DNA of 60,390 nt from a virus. The translations under genes and the position numbers were made by a program. The notes beneath the pieces were generated by a model. It searched no databases and had not been told where the DNA came from. It saw nothing but the letters and a program-made list of their open reading frames with translations. Below are positions 1 through 7,421 of this stretch, piece by piece (the first letter of the stretch is position 1; each line of letters begins with the position of its first letter). The stretch covers positions 1 to 60,390 of the IMG/VR virus record IMGVR_UViG_3300025009_000111; one strand, written 5' to 3'.

Positions 1-56
1 GGACCAACTGGTGACGTTGGCCCCACTGGTCCGACCGATGGACCAACAGGACCAAC
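1..56. repeat. Left copy of terminal 56-bp direct repeat
   Basis: Bases 1-56 are identical to 60333-60388; base 57 then differs (a versus t). The repeat lies inside collagen-coding sequence in the same reading frame at both ends, so closing the molecule here gives one uninterrupted gene. The overlap can be an assembly overlap of a circular map or simply two copies of the collagen repeat; the in-frame continuity favours circularity. Confidence 0.8.
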
Positions 57-654
57 AGGGGATACGGGTGCTACAAGTACTGTCACCGGACCAACTGGAG
101 CCACGGGAGCAGCCGGTGCCGGGGGTGTGGGCGTGTACCGAAATTTGTGGGTGGATGCTTCTGCTTTTGTTCCGCGTGCAACAAACGGATCTGATCCCGG
201 AACCGTGGAACTGACGTCCAACTACATTATGATGGATTATCAAGACTTCGACAAGGACACCGAGCAGGCGGCACAGGCTAAAGTCACAATGCCTGATGAA
301 TGGGATTTAGGGAATATCAAAGTCAAGCACAAATGGACGAACGGGGAAACCGGGGGTTCCGGTTCCGTTGTATGGGGGACGAAAGCTCGTGCCGTAAGCA
401 ACGATGAGGCTTTGGACGGATCGTGGGGCACGCGAGTAGATGTAACTGACGCATTCACGACAGACGGAGACTTGCTGGAATCGGGGGCATCTGCCGCAAT
501 TACCATAGGGAATACCCCGGCTATGTCCGATCTGATCATATTGGAGGTTTCCCGTGTAGTGTCAGCCAGTGCCGACGTGTACGATAAAACTGCCCGGCAC
601 TTAGGATGCGTTATCCAGTACAAGGAAGCATCTTCAACGGTAACGGAGTGGTAG
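1..654 (+). CDS. Collagen-like tail fibre protein, C-terminal part (continues from right end)
   Basis: This open frame starts at base 1 without a start codon and is the continuation of the gene that begins at 58818. The first 40 or so codons are G-X-Y triplets, mostly Gly-Pro-Thr. A globular domain of about 175 residues follows from about base 130. It is rich in Thr, Asp and Val, has no cysteine pair and looks like an all-beta trimerising or receptor-binding tip. Joined across the ends, the protein would be about 722 residues. Collagen-like stretches are known in phage fibres as trimeric rods. The tip fold is not identified. The LamG gene follows 4 bases downstream, so the two are probably co-transcribed. 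Confidence 0.85.
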   Translation, partial: GPTGDVGPTGPTDGPTGPTGDTGATSTVTGPTGATGAAGAGGVGVYRNLWVDASAFVPRATNGSDPGTVELTSNYIMMDYQDFDKDTEQAAQAKVTMPDEWDLGNIKVKHKWTNGETGGSGSVVWGTKARAVSNDEALDGSWGTRVDVTDAFTTDGDLLESGASAAITIGNTPAMSDLIILEVSRVVSASADVYDKTARHLGCVIQYKEASSTVTEW

Positions 655-658
655 TCCG

Positions 659-2029
659 ATGCAAATATCCAGAAGGCGTTTAGTAAAAGACCCCAACTGC
701 AAACTGTATTTACCGTTTGATGGACTTGCTGATCAAACGGTAATGCAGGATATGTCGTTGAGTAAGCACGCGATTACAGTTTCTGGTGATGCGAAGATTA
801 CACAGACATCCCCTAAATTTGGAAGTGGTTGTTTAACGTTAGATGGAACTGGAGATTACGCAACAATAGCGGCTAGTTCTGATTGGAATTGGACTGGAGA
901 TTTTACCATTGAAGGATGGTTTAAAACAACAGTAGATTTGCCTGCCGCCGGACTGGCAATGCTATGGTCAAATTCTGATTCTGGAGCAAATACAGACTTA
1001 CATTTACTGAGATGGGGATCTAGTGGGGATTCGAGAAAAATACGTATCAAATATTATGAAGCCACTGTTGCTAAATTTGACATAACAAGCACATCAACAA
1101 TGAATGTGGATACTTGGTATCATATATCTGTTGTGCGTTATAATGGACAAATCAAACTCTACATAAATGGAACTAGCGAAGGCACTCCAGCTACGTATGC
1201 AACAGCGATGAATTTATCTTCTTTGCCGTTTTATATAGGGATGTCTAATGGTAGTCCGTACTATTATTTTCCAGGACAAGTGGATGATTTTACTGTTCAC
1301 AACATAGCTCTTCACACTTCCGATTACACTCCACCAGATAAACCCTATAATATCACAGCAATAGATAGAGCCTATGCATATAAAGCAAATTCTATTTTGA
1401 AGTTGCATTGTGATGGAGCAGATACAAGCACAACATTTACGGACTCTTCAGATTATGGACACGTAGCAACAGCAAATGGAAATGCACAAATAACCACTAC
1501 CGACCCAAAAATTGGAAGTGGGTGTTTGTTGTTGGATGGGACTGGAGATTATTTAACAGTTCCATTTTCCGCTGTATTTAATCTCGGATCTGTATATACT
1601 GTTGAATTTTGGATAAACTTCTCTTCAGTTGCGGGAGACCGTTACGCACTGGAAATAGTAAATACAAGTGGAGTGCATACATTTCAAGTAGACTTTTATA
1701 ATGACAATAAACTTGCATGGAGAGACCAGGCAAATGATGGAACTGGTTGGGCATATACAAATAGCACAACTTTTTCTACAGATACTTGGTATCATATATC
1801 TTTTGTTAAAAATTCTGGTATTATTAACTCCTACGTGAATGGTGTTTTACAAACTCGTTCAACTGAAGCTGGAGGAGCCTCTGGAAATGCTCTTGTGGGG
1901 GTGATTATAGGCGCAAGATATGATGATTCTTACATCACATTTGTTGCAGCTAAAATGGATGAAATCAACATATCCAACTACGCAAAGTATCTCGAAAACT
2001 TTGTTCCAAACGCTAGAGGGGCTTTTTGA
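659..2029 (+). CDS. Double LamG/concanavalin-like domain virion protein
   Basis: A 456-residue protein with two homologous LamG/jelly-roll domains, at about 15-220 and 245-450. Each begins with a leucine-rich 'L..DG' segment, carries 'GSGC' followed by 'LDGTGDY', and contains 'DTWYHIS' before a 'YINGT' or 'YVNGV' strand, the hallmarks of the LamG_3 family. Such domains bind glycans or peptides, and in phages they usually sit on tail fibre tips. It lies right after the collagen-like fibre gene. The DNA is clearly more A+T rich than the neighbouring genes, which suggests acquisition by transfer. There is no signal peptide. Surface binding is inferred from the family; the ligand is unknown. Confidence 0.85.
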   Translation: MQISRRRLVKDPNCKLYLPFDGLADQTVMQDMSLSKHAITVSGDAKITQTSPKFGSGCLTLDGTGDYATIAASSDWNWTGDFTIEGWFKTTVDLPAAGLAMLWSNSDSGANTDLHLLRWGSSGDSRKIRIKYYEATVAKFDITSTSTMNVDTWYHISVVRYNGQIKLYINGTSEGTPATYATAMNLSSLPFYIGMSNGSPYYYFPGQVDDFTVHNIALHTSDYTPPDKPYNITAIDRAYAYKANSILKLHCDGADTSTTFTDSSDYGHVATANGNAQITTTDPKIGSGCLLLDGTGDYLTVPFSAVFNLGSVYTVEFWINFSSVAGDRYALEIVNTSGVHTFQVDFYNDNKLAWRDQANDGTGWAYTNSTTFSTDTWYHISFVKNSGIINSYVNGVLQTRSTEAGGASGNALVGVIIGARYDDSYITFVAAKMDEINISNYAKYLENFVPNARGAF

Positions 2030-2481
2030 TGATTGTGAATGGTATAATTCAGTTTCAAGCTTCCGATAATCCCGTCCTGTCCCCCATAGCCGGACGGGAC
2101 GGATACTGGAGATTAATACGCGATTACGATGTTGTGCAATACGGAGAAGGCTTATGGACAGCACCTAAAGGCATGATTACGGACGGTGCAAGCATCCCCC
2201 GGTTGTTCTGGCGGGTCATCGGTCACCCATTTGAGACGGATTTGATCTACTGGGCAATTCTGCATGATGCCGCTTACAAGGGACGCTTGCTCCATGACGG
2301 ACTGCCCGCTGGATTGGACCGGGAACAGTCCGACAAATTGGCTTTTGCACTCATGACTGGAATTCGAGTAGGGGCAGATATTGTGAGCACCCCCGCATGG
2401 AAACGACCGCTTATGTTTGACACATTAAGGATGTTCGGTGGCCCGAACTTCCAGCCCAACCCCACAGCAGTGATTAAGTAA
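2029..2481 (+). CDS. DUF1353 family phage protein
   Basis: A protein of about 150 residues matching DUF1353 by its core 'TDGASIPR' near residue 50 and 'AILHDAAY' near residue 85, the two most conserved blocks of the family. DUF1353 proteins are common near lysis or tail genes in phages; their biochemical role is not established. The ATG overlaps the stop of the LamG gene (TGATG), implying translational coupling. A TTG one codon earlier is possible but less likely. The next gene follows after 12 bases. Confidence 0.8.
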   Translation: MIVNGIIQFQASDNPVLSPIAGRDGYWRLIRDYDVVQYGEGLWTAPKGMITDGASIPRLFWRVIGHPFETDLIYWAILHDAAYKGRLLHDGLPAGLDREQSDKLAFALMTGIRVGADIVSTPAWKRPLMFDTLRMFGGPNFQPNPTAVIK

Positions 2482-2493
2482 GGAGAATGCCAC

Positions 2494-2943
2494 ATGTTCA
2501 TCAGCACTGAAACGAAAAAGAACCCCAATCAATTTGTTCTCGGATGCATCGTTCTGTTGATCGTCCTCGCTCTGGCTTCCTGCTTTACCGGATGCCAGTA
2601 CCAGACCAATTCCATTGCCGTCAACCCCTCCATCCAACTTCCTATTGACGTCACCCCCGGTTCAGCTACGAACAAAGAAGGAAAGCAACAGGGCAGCGGA
2701 GCAGTTGTAATCAACGTAGTCCTGAATGGGGATCAGGCCAAACCCATCGATGTTTCAGCGGCCAACCCCGCCGTAAGTGGTAATAAGTTGGGGGATTCCG
2801 CTGTGAATGCCCTGGGGGCTGCGGTCGGGGGCACTACAGGGGCAGTTGCCACCGGGGGTTCACCCGTCGGTGCCGTGGTTGGTGCTGCTACGGGAACCGT
2901 TCTGGCTCAGCCAGTCAAATCCCTGATGACGCCCAACGAATAA
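2494..2943 (+). CDS. Putative phage lipoprotein with glycine-zipper tail
   Basis: A 149-residue protein. A basic N-terminus (residues 7-9) is followed by a hydrophobic stretch (about 14-29) ending in the lipobox Leu-Ala-Ser-Cys, with Cys30 as the predicted lipidation site. After a polar spacer, residues 105-140 are Gly/Ala/Val rich with small residues spaced like a glycine zipper. This predicts an outer- or inner-membrane lipoprotein. It may act in lysis, for example as a spanin-like partner of the coiled-coil membrane protein downstream, or in superinfection exclusion; neither role is shown. A strong ribosome site (aaggag) sits 9 bases before the ATG. Confidence 0.7.
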   Translation: MFISTETKKNPNQFVLGCIVLLIVLALASCFTGCQYQTNSIAVNPSIQLPIDVTPGSATNKEGKQQGSGAVVINVVLNGDQAKPIDVSAANPAVSGNKLGDSAVNALGAAVGGTTGAVATGGSPVGAVVGAATGTVLAQPVKSLMTPNE

Positions 2944-3078
2944 AGGTCACCGTATCTGCCCTTTTTGAAGCCGGAATAAGCAACCTGGGTAAAGGTATGG
3001 TTTTACCGTCCAAGTAGGATTTTAGTGGGGCAATAAGGCAAGAAAACGTAAGGAAACAGAAGGAAGGCGGGTAACGGA

Positions 3079-3456
3079 ATGGCGGGTGACGACGTGAAAG
3101 CAATACGAGAAGCACTTGAGCGATTGGAGGCCAAAGTGGACAAGAACGCAGAAACTCTAGGAAGGGTACAATCGGATCTCCAATCCTTCCGCTGTTCTCA
3201 GGAACAAATATGCAAAGCAAGCAGCAAGGAGCGGACGGATCACTCGGAAACGCTATACGGGCGGGATGGATTGAAGGAAAGGGTTGTACGTATGGAGGAA
3301 ATTGTCAAGCCGGTGGTGGACATACATGACCGGGTACGGAAGGTGGAACAGCGGATGACCCTAGTTTGGATGGGGGTTCTAGGGTTCTGCGGATTTGCAG
3401 GGAAGTACATTTGGGAAGCAATCGTATCGGGAAAAATCCCTCCCCATGTCCCCTGA
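3079..3456 (+). CDS. Coiled-coil, C-terminal TM protein (XhlA/holin-like)
   Basis: A 125-residue protein. Residues 8-90 are charged with heptad-like leucine, valine and isoleucine spacing, and one membrane helix lies at about 94-112. This layout (long amphipathic coil, single C-terminal TM) resembles the haemolysin XhlA family, which cooperates with holins in lysis. It is the last gene of the rightward block and follows the lipoprotein gene, fitting a lysis module. No endolysin was recognised near it. It could instead be a small tail- or membrane-anchored protein. Confidence 0.6.
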   Translation: MAGDDVKAIREALERLEAKVDKNAETLGRVQSDLQSFRCSQEQICKASSKERTDHSETLYGRDGLKERVVRMEEIVKPVVDIHDRVRKVEQRMTLVWMGVLGFCGFAGKYIWEAIVSGKIPPHVP

Positions 3457-3652
3457 TTAGAGAAGTACCCCGGACGCCCATCGGGGGTTCCCCACCTTCA
3501 CTTACGTTTGCCTCCTCTCCACCAATCACTTTTGCATCCTTTGTTCCTGCGACTTCGTTTGGGTTCAATAATTGGGGGATTTGGGGTTAGCTTTAGAACG
3601 TAGATCACCGGGAGCTTCTGTATATCCGGATCTGGTTTTAGTCCGTCTCCTG
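3457..3652. other. Convergent intergenic region
   Basis: About 196 bases separate the ends of the convergent rightward and leftward blocks. A short inverted repeat ACCCC ... GGGGT occurs near 3465-3487, but no run of T follows it, so a factor-independent terminator is not convincing. No gene was supported here. Confidence 0.4.
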
Positions 3653-3871
3653 TCACGGTTCCACCTCGAATTCTTTAATGATAAAAGACGTACATTCCCA
3701 CAATACTGACAACGTTTCATACTTTGTACCGTATCCCACTTCCCTTTCCCATACCTCCCACTGTTTCTTCCGCATCGCTTTGTACGCCCCCAACTTCGTG
3801 GAATGAACGGATACGGGTTCTGGTCTACCTTCATGTGTAAACCAGCAATGACAAAATACATAGACCTTCAT
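3653..3871 (-). CDS. Small hypothetical protein, last gene of leftward operon
   Basis: A 72-residue basic protein rich in Trp, Tyr, Lys and Glu. The start ATG overlaps the stop of the Rad50 C-half gene upstream (3868) by four bases, typical of coupled phage genes, which is the main support for it being real. The sequence 'CHCWFTH...STKLGAYKAM' resembles small phage proteins of unknown function. No motif assigns a role. It is the distal end of a leftward operon that starts far upstream. Confidence 0.65.
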   Translation of the reverse strand: MKVYVFCHCWFTHEGRPEPVSVHSTKLGAYKAMRKKQWEVWEREVGYGTKYETLSVLWECTSFIIKEFEVEP

Positions 3872-4479
3872 TTCACCACACTTACCCCATCCACTTTTTC
3901 AATCGTGAATGCCTTGTCTGCACATTCCTGCAACCGGGGATCGTGCGACACTACTACGATCTGAAGCCCCATCCGGTGGGACGTCTCCCGAAGCAACTCA
4001 CTACACCGTTCCTGTAGATTCCGGCTTACAAACCGGAATGGTTCGTCAAGGAATAGTACCGGACGGGTGGGACTGAGGGACCACAGAGCAACACGTAATG
4101 CGAACGCTGCCACATCTGCACATCCCCCTCCAGCTTCCGTAATGGGATCAAAGGAATTACCATTACGGGTAAAGTTGAGATCACATTCTGTTTTCCCTCT
4201 TCGCAGGACAAATTTACAGTCCATGTGATAGGGTTCGTCCCACACTGCCCGCATTGCTCTGCTAACGATTTCACTGATGTGTATCTCCATCGTTGCCTGG
4301 GTTTCCTGTGCCACCCTCTGAATCACGCTTTGTGCTAGGTTCCCCCTAACGGCTTCCTCCTCATACCCCTGCTTTATCAATCGGTCACGTTCCCGCTGTT
4401 CCGTCAATAAATCCATCCTGCCCCGTGCCCGTTGAACCCGCTGGGACAGTTCCCCGATTCGTTCATTCAGACTGGCCAT
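3868..4479 (-). CDS. Rad50/SbcC/gp46-like ATPase, C-terminal half
   Basis: A 203-residue protein with only the C-terminal half of an SMC/Rad50 ATPase. It has a coiled coil at about 2-75, a signature-like segment 'EAGGGCADVAAF' (115-126), Walker B 'PVLFLDEP' at 140-147 with catalytic Glu146, and an H-loop 'VVVSHD' with His179. There is no Walker A and no zinc hook here. The Walker A half is encoded separately at 5772-6677, with the Mre11-like gene between. Start chosen at 4479 because GGAGG lies 7 bases upstream. The two halves presumably assemble with the nuclease into an end-processing complex for recombination-dependent replication. Confidence 0.85.
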   Translation of the reverse strand: MASLNERIGELSQRVQRARGRMDLLTEQRERDRLIKQGYEEEAVRGNLAQSVIQRVAQETQATMEIHISEIVSRAMRAVWDEPYHMDCKFVLRRGKTECDLNFTRNGNSFDPITEAGGGCADVAAFALRVALWSLSPTRPVLFLDEPFRFVSRNLQERCSELLRETSHRMGLQIVVVSHDPRLQECADKAFTIEKVDGVSVVK

Positions 4480-4711
4480 ACTTTGCCTCCATCTCTTCCA
4501 CAAGCTTGGTCAAGGCTTGTTCATCCTCTTTGATTCCCGCTTCCTCCTTGGCTAACAACTTCTCAGCACTGGCAAGATCCTTCACTTTGAACTCCTTTAA
4601 GAGCTGTGCTTGTATAACGTCCCGCTCTGCTTCGGCTTTTCTTTGATCGTGTTCGAGACTTTCGATTTTCTGCTTGAGATCCATCAATCGCTTTGCAACT
4701 TGGATATTCAT
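4463..4711 (-). CDS. Short coiled-coil protein between Rad50 halves
   Basis: An 82-residue, highly charged protein that is almost entirely predicted coiled coil (Lys, Glu, Gln and Leu heptads), with no cysteine. It overlaps the Rad50 C-half start by 17 bases. Its position suggests it is a detached piece of the Rad50 coiled-coil arm or a subunit of the same complex; this is inference from context. An in-frame TTG three codons earlier, directly behind gaggaagg, could be the real start. Confidence 0.6.
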   Translation of the reverse strand: MNIQVAKRLMDLKQKIESLEHDQRKAEAERDVIQAQLLKEFKVKDLASAEKLLAKEEAGIKEDEQALTKLVEEMEAKYGQSE

Positions 4712-4862
4712 CGCTGTCAAAATCCTTCCTCAGTGGTATGCCCTGTCTTTTCCTGAAGTACTGGTCACGGGAGAAATCCCGCAAGAACCCTATCACGATC
4801 CACATTCCCTCACGTCGGAACATCATTTCATTTCCGACACGCTCGGGTTTGTAGTTACCCAT
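4563..4862 (-). CDS. Possible small protein overlapping coiled-coil gene
   Basis: A 99-residue frame starting in an ATG that overlaps the stop of the Mre11-like gene, with GGAGG nine bases upstream, a strong initiation signal. Residues 1-60 look protein-like (aromatic and charged residues, 'MWIVIGFLRDF'). The tail after about residue 65 is a Ser/Arg/Lys-rich stretch lying out of frame over the coiled-coil gene (about 149 bases of overlap). Either the overlap is real or the reading frame has been shifted by a mutation that once ended the protein earlier. Function unknown. Confidence 0.45.
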   Translation of the reverse strand: MGNYKPERVGNEMMFRREGMWIVIGFLRDFSRDQYFRKRQGIPLRKDFDSDEYPSCKAIDGSQAENRKSRTRSKKSRSRAGRYTSTALKGVQSEGSCQC

Positions 4863-5775
4863 GGTCTAGTGCCTCCATAATCAGTTCCCGCACTTCCTTT
4901 TTCACTGGGTTGGCGTCTAGGAACCGTTCCATTTGTTCCCTGAAGTTTAACCGACGTAGATGTGCGGTATTTCCCTGTAGATATTCCACGAACGCGGAAC
5001 CTTCAGCCTTGGGGGTTTCCTTGGGTTCCTTGAACACGTCTTTTTCAATAGGCACAGGGATGTGTTCCCACTTTAGCGTTCGTGTTGTACTTGGCAGGAA
5101 TTCCACCAAGTACACGGCAGGTACGAAGTCGCGCTGATCGGACGTCTGCCGGGTAAGGGAACCGGGGTTGATCAGGGTTCGTCCATTTACCAACGTAACG
5201 AACTGTTGGTGGTTGTCCCCCGTGAGGATCAACTGCGCGTGAGGGTTCTGTTCCAGCAGTTCCTTGCTCGTGATCCCCTTGCAACCGGGGAACGGGGGCT
5301 TGCCCTTCTGGAAGACCATCCGGTGATGGATCTGAATGGTGGGGTAGGGTTCTTCCGTTTTCTGGCACGGTTCGGTTTCCCCGTACCCGTAGATTTCGAT
5401 GGCGCAATGATTCCCCATTTGTTTGGCGTATGATGTGCCGCAATACTGGTTTATCACTCCCCCTTGGAGCATAACCCAGAAAGCAGAACGGTCAATGTCT
5501 GCCATACGGTGATATGGCAGATCATGGTTCCCGGGGGCACAGTACATATTCCGTATTAGCCACAAGTGCTCCAATGCCCATCCCGTAAGCCAGTGATCGT
5601 CCGTCCTCCATTTGTGAAACACGTCACCAGCACAAAGGACAGTACACGGACTATTCTCCAACCGGAGATGCCCCAACCACTCTAACTTCCTCCGCTGGAC
5701 TTCCCGGAAATCATCTGTCCGGCAGTCCGGTTGATCGTCCCTCAGGTGCATGTCACCAACGAGTAGGAATTTCAT
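4855..5775 (-). CDS. Mre11/SbcD/gp47-like nuclease subunit
   Basis: A 306-residue calcineurin-like metallophosphoesterase. The metal-binding motifs are in order: Gly-Asp-Met-His (7-10), Gly-Asp-Val-Phe (50-53), Gly-Asn-His-Asp (81-84), His149/His150 and Gly-Asp-Asn-His (185-188). These are the phosphoesterase motifs of the SbcD/Mre11/T4 gp47 family, which processes DNA ends with a Rad50-type ATPase. The gene overlaps the Rad50 N-half (ATGA at 5772-5775) and lies between the two Rad50 halves. The C-terminal 90 residues would be the capping and ATPase-binding region. Together these support a phage end-resection complex. Confidence 0.9.
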   Translation of the reverse strand: MKFLLVGDMHLRDDQPDCRTDDFREVQRRKLEWLGHLRLENSPCTVLCAGDVFHKWRTDDHWLTGWALEHLWLIRNMYCAPGNHDLPYHRMADIDRSAFWVMLQGGVINQYCGTSYAKQMGNHCAIEIYGYGETEPCQKTEEPYPTIQIHHRMVFQKGKPPFPGCKGITSKELLEQNPHAQLILTGDNHQQFVTLVNGRTLINPGSLTRQTSDQRDFVPAVYLVEFLPSTTRTLKWEHIPVPIEKDVFKEPKETPKAEGSAFVEYLQGNTAHLRRLNFREQMERFLDANPVKKEVRELIMEALDHG

Positions 5776-6677
5776 AGCGACCCCTTTCCGTCACACAGTG
5801 GGCAGGTTTCTGGTTTAAGTTTGTTCCATTGTTCCTTAGCATCAGTAAGTGTCATTTGAATACGCTCAATGGTTTCCATCTTCCCCCGGCACCGCGTGAC
5901 CAGTTCCAAAAGGTTGTCTCTTTGTCGGTATCGCTCCCGGAGTTGTTCCAGACCCGTCAAGGATGCGTCTAGCGTTCGTTTCAGGCCACGTAGGTGGGCA
6001 AAATCCTTTAAACGATCCGAAACCCATACTAAGTCCTGGGCTACCCCCTGTAAACGGTTTTTGGCCAGTTTACGCGTCTTTATTTGACTATATGCTTGAT
6101 TGATGGATTCCACGGAACCCTCAGCGGCAGGAACCCAGTGGAGCTTCGTCAGGGCTTCCGTACCAGAATGTATCGCACGTTCTGTGACCTTTGCCCCATT
6201 CTCTGCCACCCGGATCTTGGACGCCACGAAAGACAAAGCCTTGTCGATGTCAGACAACCCAACGACCTCATTGAGCTTTCGACCCACTTCCCCTGGGCTA
6301 TCTGCCAGCAGGAAGTCAATGTTGCGCTGCCCCTGTAGATTGACATGGGAGAGGTTCAGGGCATTCAGGATGGGTTCAGGTACGGTCGTGCCAACAGCCC
6401 GGAACTCTTCTCCGTTCAACAAGTAACGGCTGTCCTTGCCCTTCACCCGTCCGATTACCGTGCCGTCCGTCAGCCGGATACGACCACGGGCTTCCGTCTC
6501 CCCGTGTCGGGTATACCTGTCCCCCAGGGGACGTCCCTCCGCAAGCCACTGAACGAACCGGATCACGGAGGACTTCCCGGCATCCGACGTCCCCACGATC
6601 ACGTTCAAATGGGGGTCCAATTCCAGAACGGTGTTCAGGTGTCCCTGGAAGTTTACAAGTTGGATTTTGTCAATCAT
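5772..6677 (-). CDS. Rad50/SbcC/gp46-like ATPase, N-terminal half with zinc hook
   Basis: A 301-residue protein. Walker A 'GTSDAGKSS' lies at 29-37 and the ascending coiled coil at about 170-285. The protein ends six residues after a zinc-hook motif Cys-Pro-Leu-Cys (292-295). In intact Rad50/gp46 proteins the hook is at the middle of the chain; here the gene stops just past it and the descending half is a separate gene (3868-4479). Start chosen at 6677 because the ATG overlaps the upstream stop and begins directly with the conserved 'I.LVNFQGH' strand. An earlier in-frame ATG would add 59 residues lying over the upstream gene. Confidence 0.88.
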   Translation of the reverse strand: MIDKIQLVNFQGHLNTVLELDPHLNVIVGTSDAGKSSVIRFVQWLAEGRPLGDRYTRHGETEARGRIRLTDGTVIGRVKGKDSRYLLNGEEFRAVGTTVPEPILNALNLSHVNLQGQRNIDFLLADSPGEVGRKLNEVVGLSDIDKALSFVASKIRVAENGAKVTERAIHSGTEALTKLHWVPAAEGSVESINQAYSQIKTRKLAKNRLQGVAQDLVWVSDRLKDFAHLRGLKRTLDASLTGLEQLRERYRQRDNLLELVTRCRGKMETIERIQMTLTDAKEQWNKLKPETCPLCDGKGSL

Positions 6678-6915
6678 CGTAATCGATCTCCGGGGGATGC
6701 GGTCTTGCTGGAACGATCCACGCTTTGGACTTTTTGTGCCATTTACGAATCCATGCGGACGTCCACCACAACACCTGTACAGTGTGTCCGTCAATGTCCA
6801 GCACCTTAACCGTTGAGTATTGTACGGATAGGACTTTCCCGGTACGTGCATCAACCATGTGTGCCTTCTGGTACTGGACGTGATCTCCCTTTTTCAATTC
6901 GTCCAGTCGTGGCAT
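6670..6915 (-). CDS. Small SH3/KOW-like protein
   Basis: An 81-residue protein beginning at an ATG that overlaps the RuvC-like gene stop (TAATG). The sequence alternates beta-prone segments ('GDHVQYQKAH', 'STVKVLDIDG', 'VQVLWW') like a small SH3-like or KOW barrel. It is probably a nucleic-acid or protein-binding accessory of the recombination operon, but no family was recognised. An aagga ribosome site lies about 10 bases upstream. It overlaps the Rad50 N-half start by eight bases. Confidence 0.65.
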   Translation of the reverse strand: MPRLDELKKGDHVQYQKAHMVDARTGKVLSVQYSTVKVLDIDGHTVQVLWWTSAWIRKWHKKSKAWIVPARPHPPEIDYDD

Positions 6916-7421
6916 TAGAGTTGTTTCCTTCGGGCGTATTCCGCGATCAGAAGGGCATCCGCATCTTTCTGCTTTGCAATCTGCTTTGCAAGGTGGGGCC
7001 ACTTTCGGGAACCCACCTGACGGGACGCTTCCTTCAATTCATCCCCCCTTAATCCTGCCGGAAGCATTTCCTTTTGCCATGGTTTGGAATCCATATACCC
7101 GGTCAACCCGATCCCCTTACTTTCTAGAGCAATCAGTGTGGCTTCCAGGCACCTCATAGCGGAGCAAGATGCCATCCACCGTCCGGGGTTTATCATGGGA
7201 CGTTCTAAGAATACCCGAATTTCATCTACTGGGTGGCATTGAAACCACTCTTCGAATAGGTGTCGAAGTTGGCCCACGTCCACACGATTTACGTATGCCT
7301 TTTTCTTGGTGTAGTTCAAGTCTTTCTTCACTGGAGTGGGAGCGTACGCCAATACTTCTCCACTACTCGTCAGAATAGCAATAGATCCTGACACCCCATT
7401 ATCAATACCCACGTACAACAT
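6915..7421 (-). CDS. RuvC-like Holliday junction resolvase
   Basis: A 168-residue RNase H-fold protein. The acidic catalytic set of RuvC is visible: Asp7 in 'GIDNG', Glu73 in 'FLERP', and Asp153/Asp155 in 'DADALLIAEY'. The spacing and length match bacterial and phage RuvC-type crossover junction endonucleases. It would resolve recombination intermediates before packaging. Start chosen at 7421: agga lies 7 bases upstream and the ATG overlaps the stop of the exonuclease gene. Neighbours on both sides are recombination genes. Confidence 0.82.
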   Translation of the reverse strand: MLYVGIDNGVSGSIAILTSSGEVLAYAPTPVKKDLNYTKKKAYVNRVDVGQLRHLFEEWFQCHPVDEIRVFLERPMINPGRWMASCSAMRCLEATLIALESKGIGLTGYMDSKPWQKEMLPAGLRGDELKEASRQVGSRKWPHLAKQIAKQKDADALLIAEYARRKQL

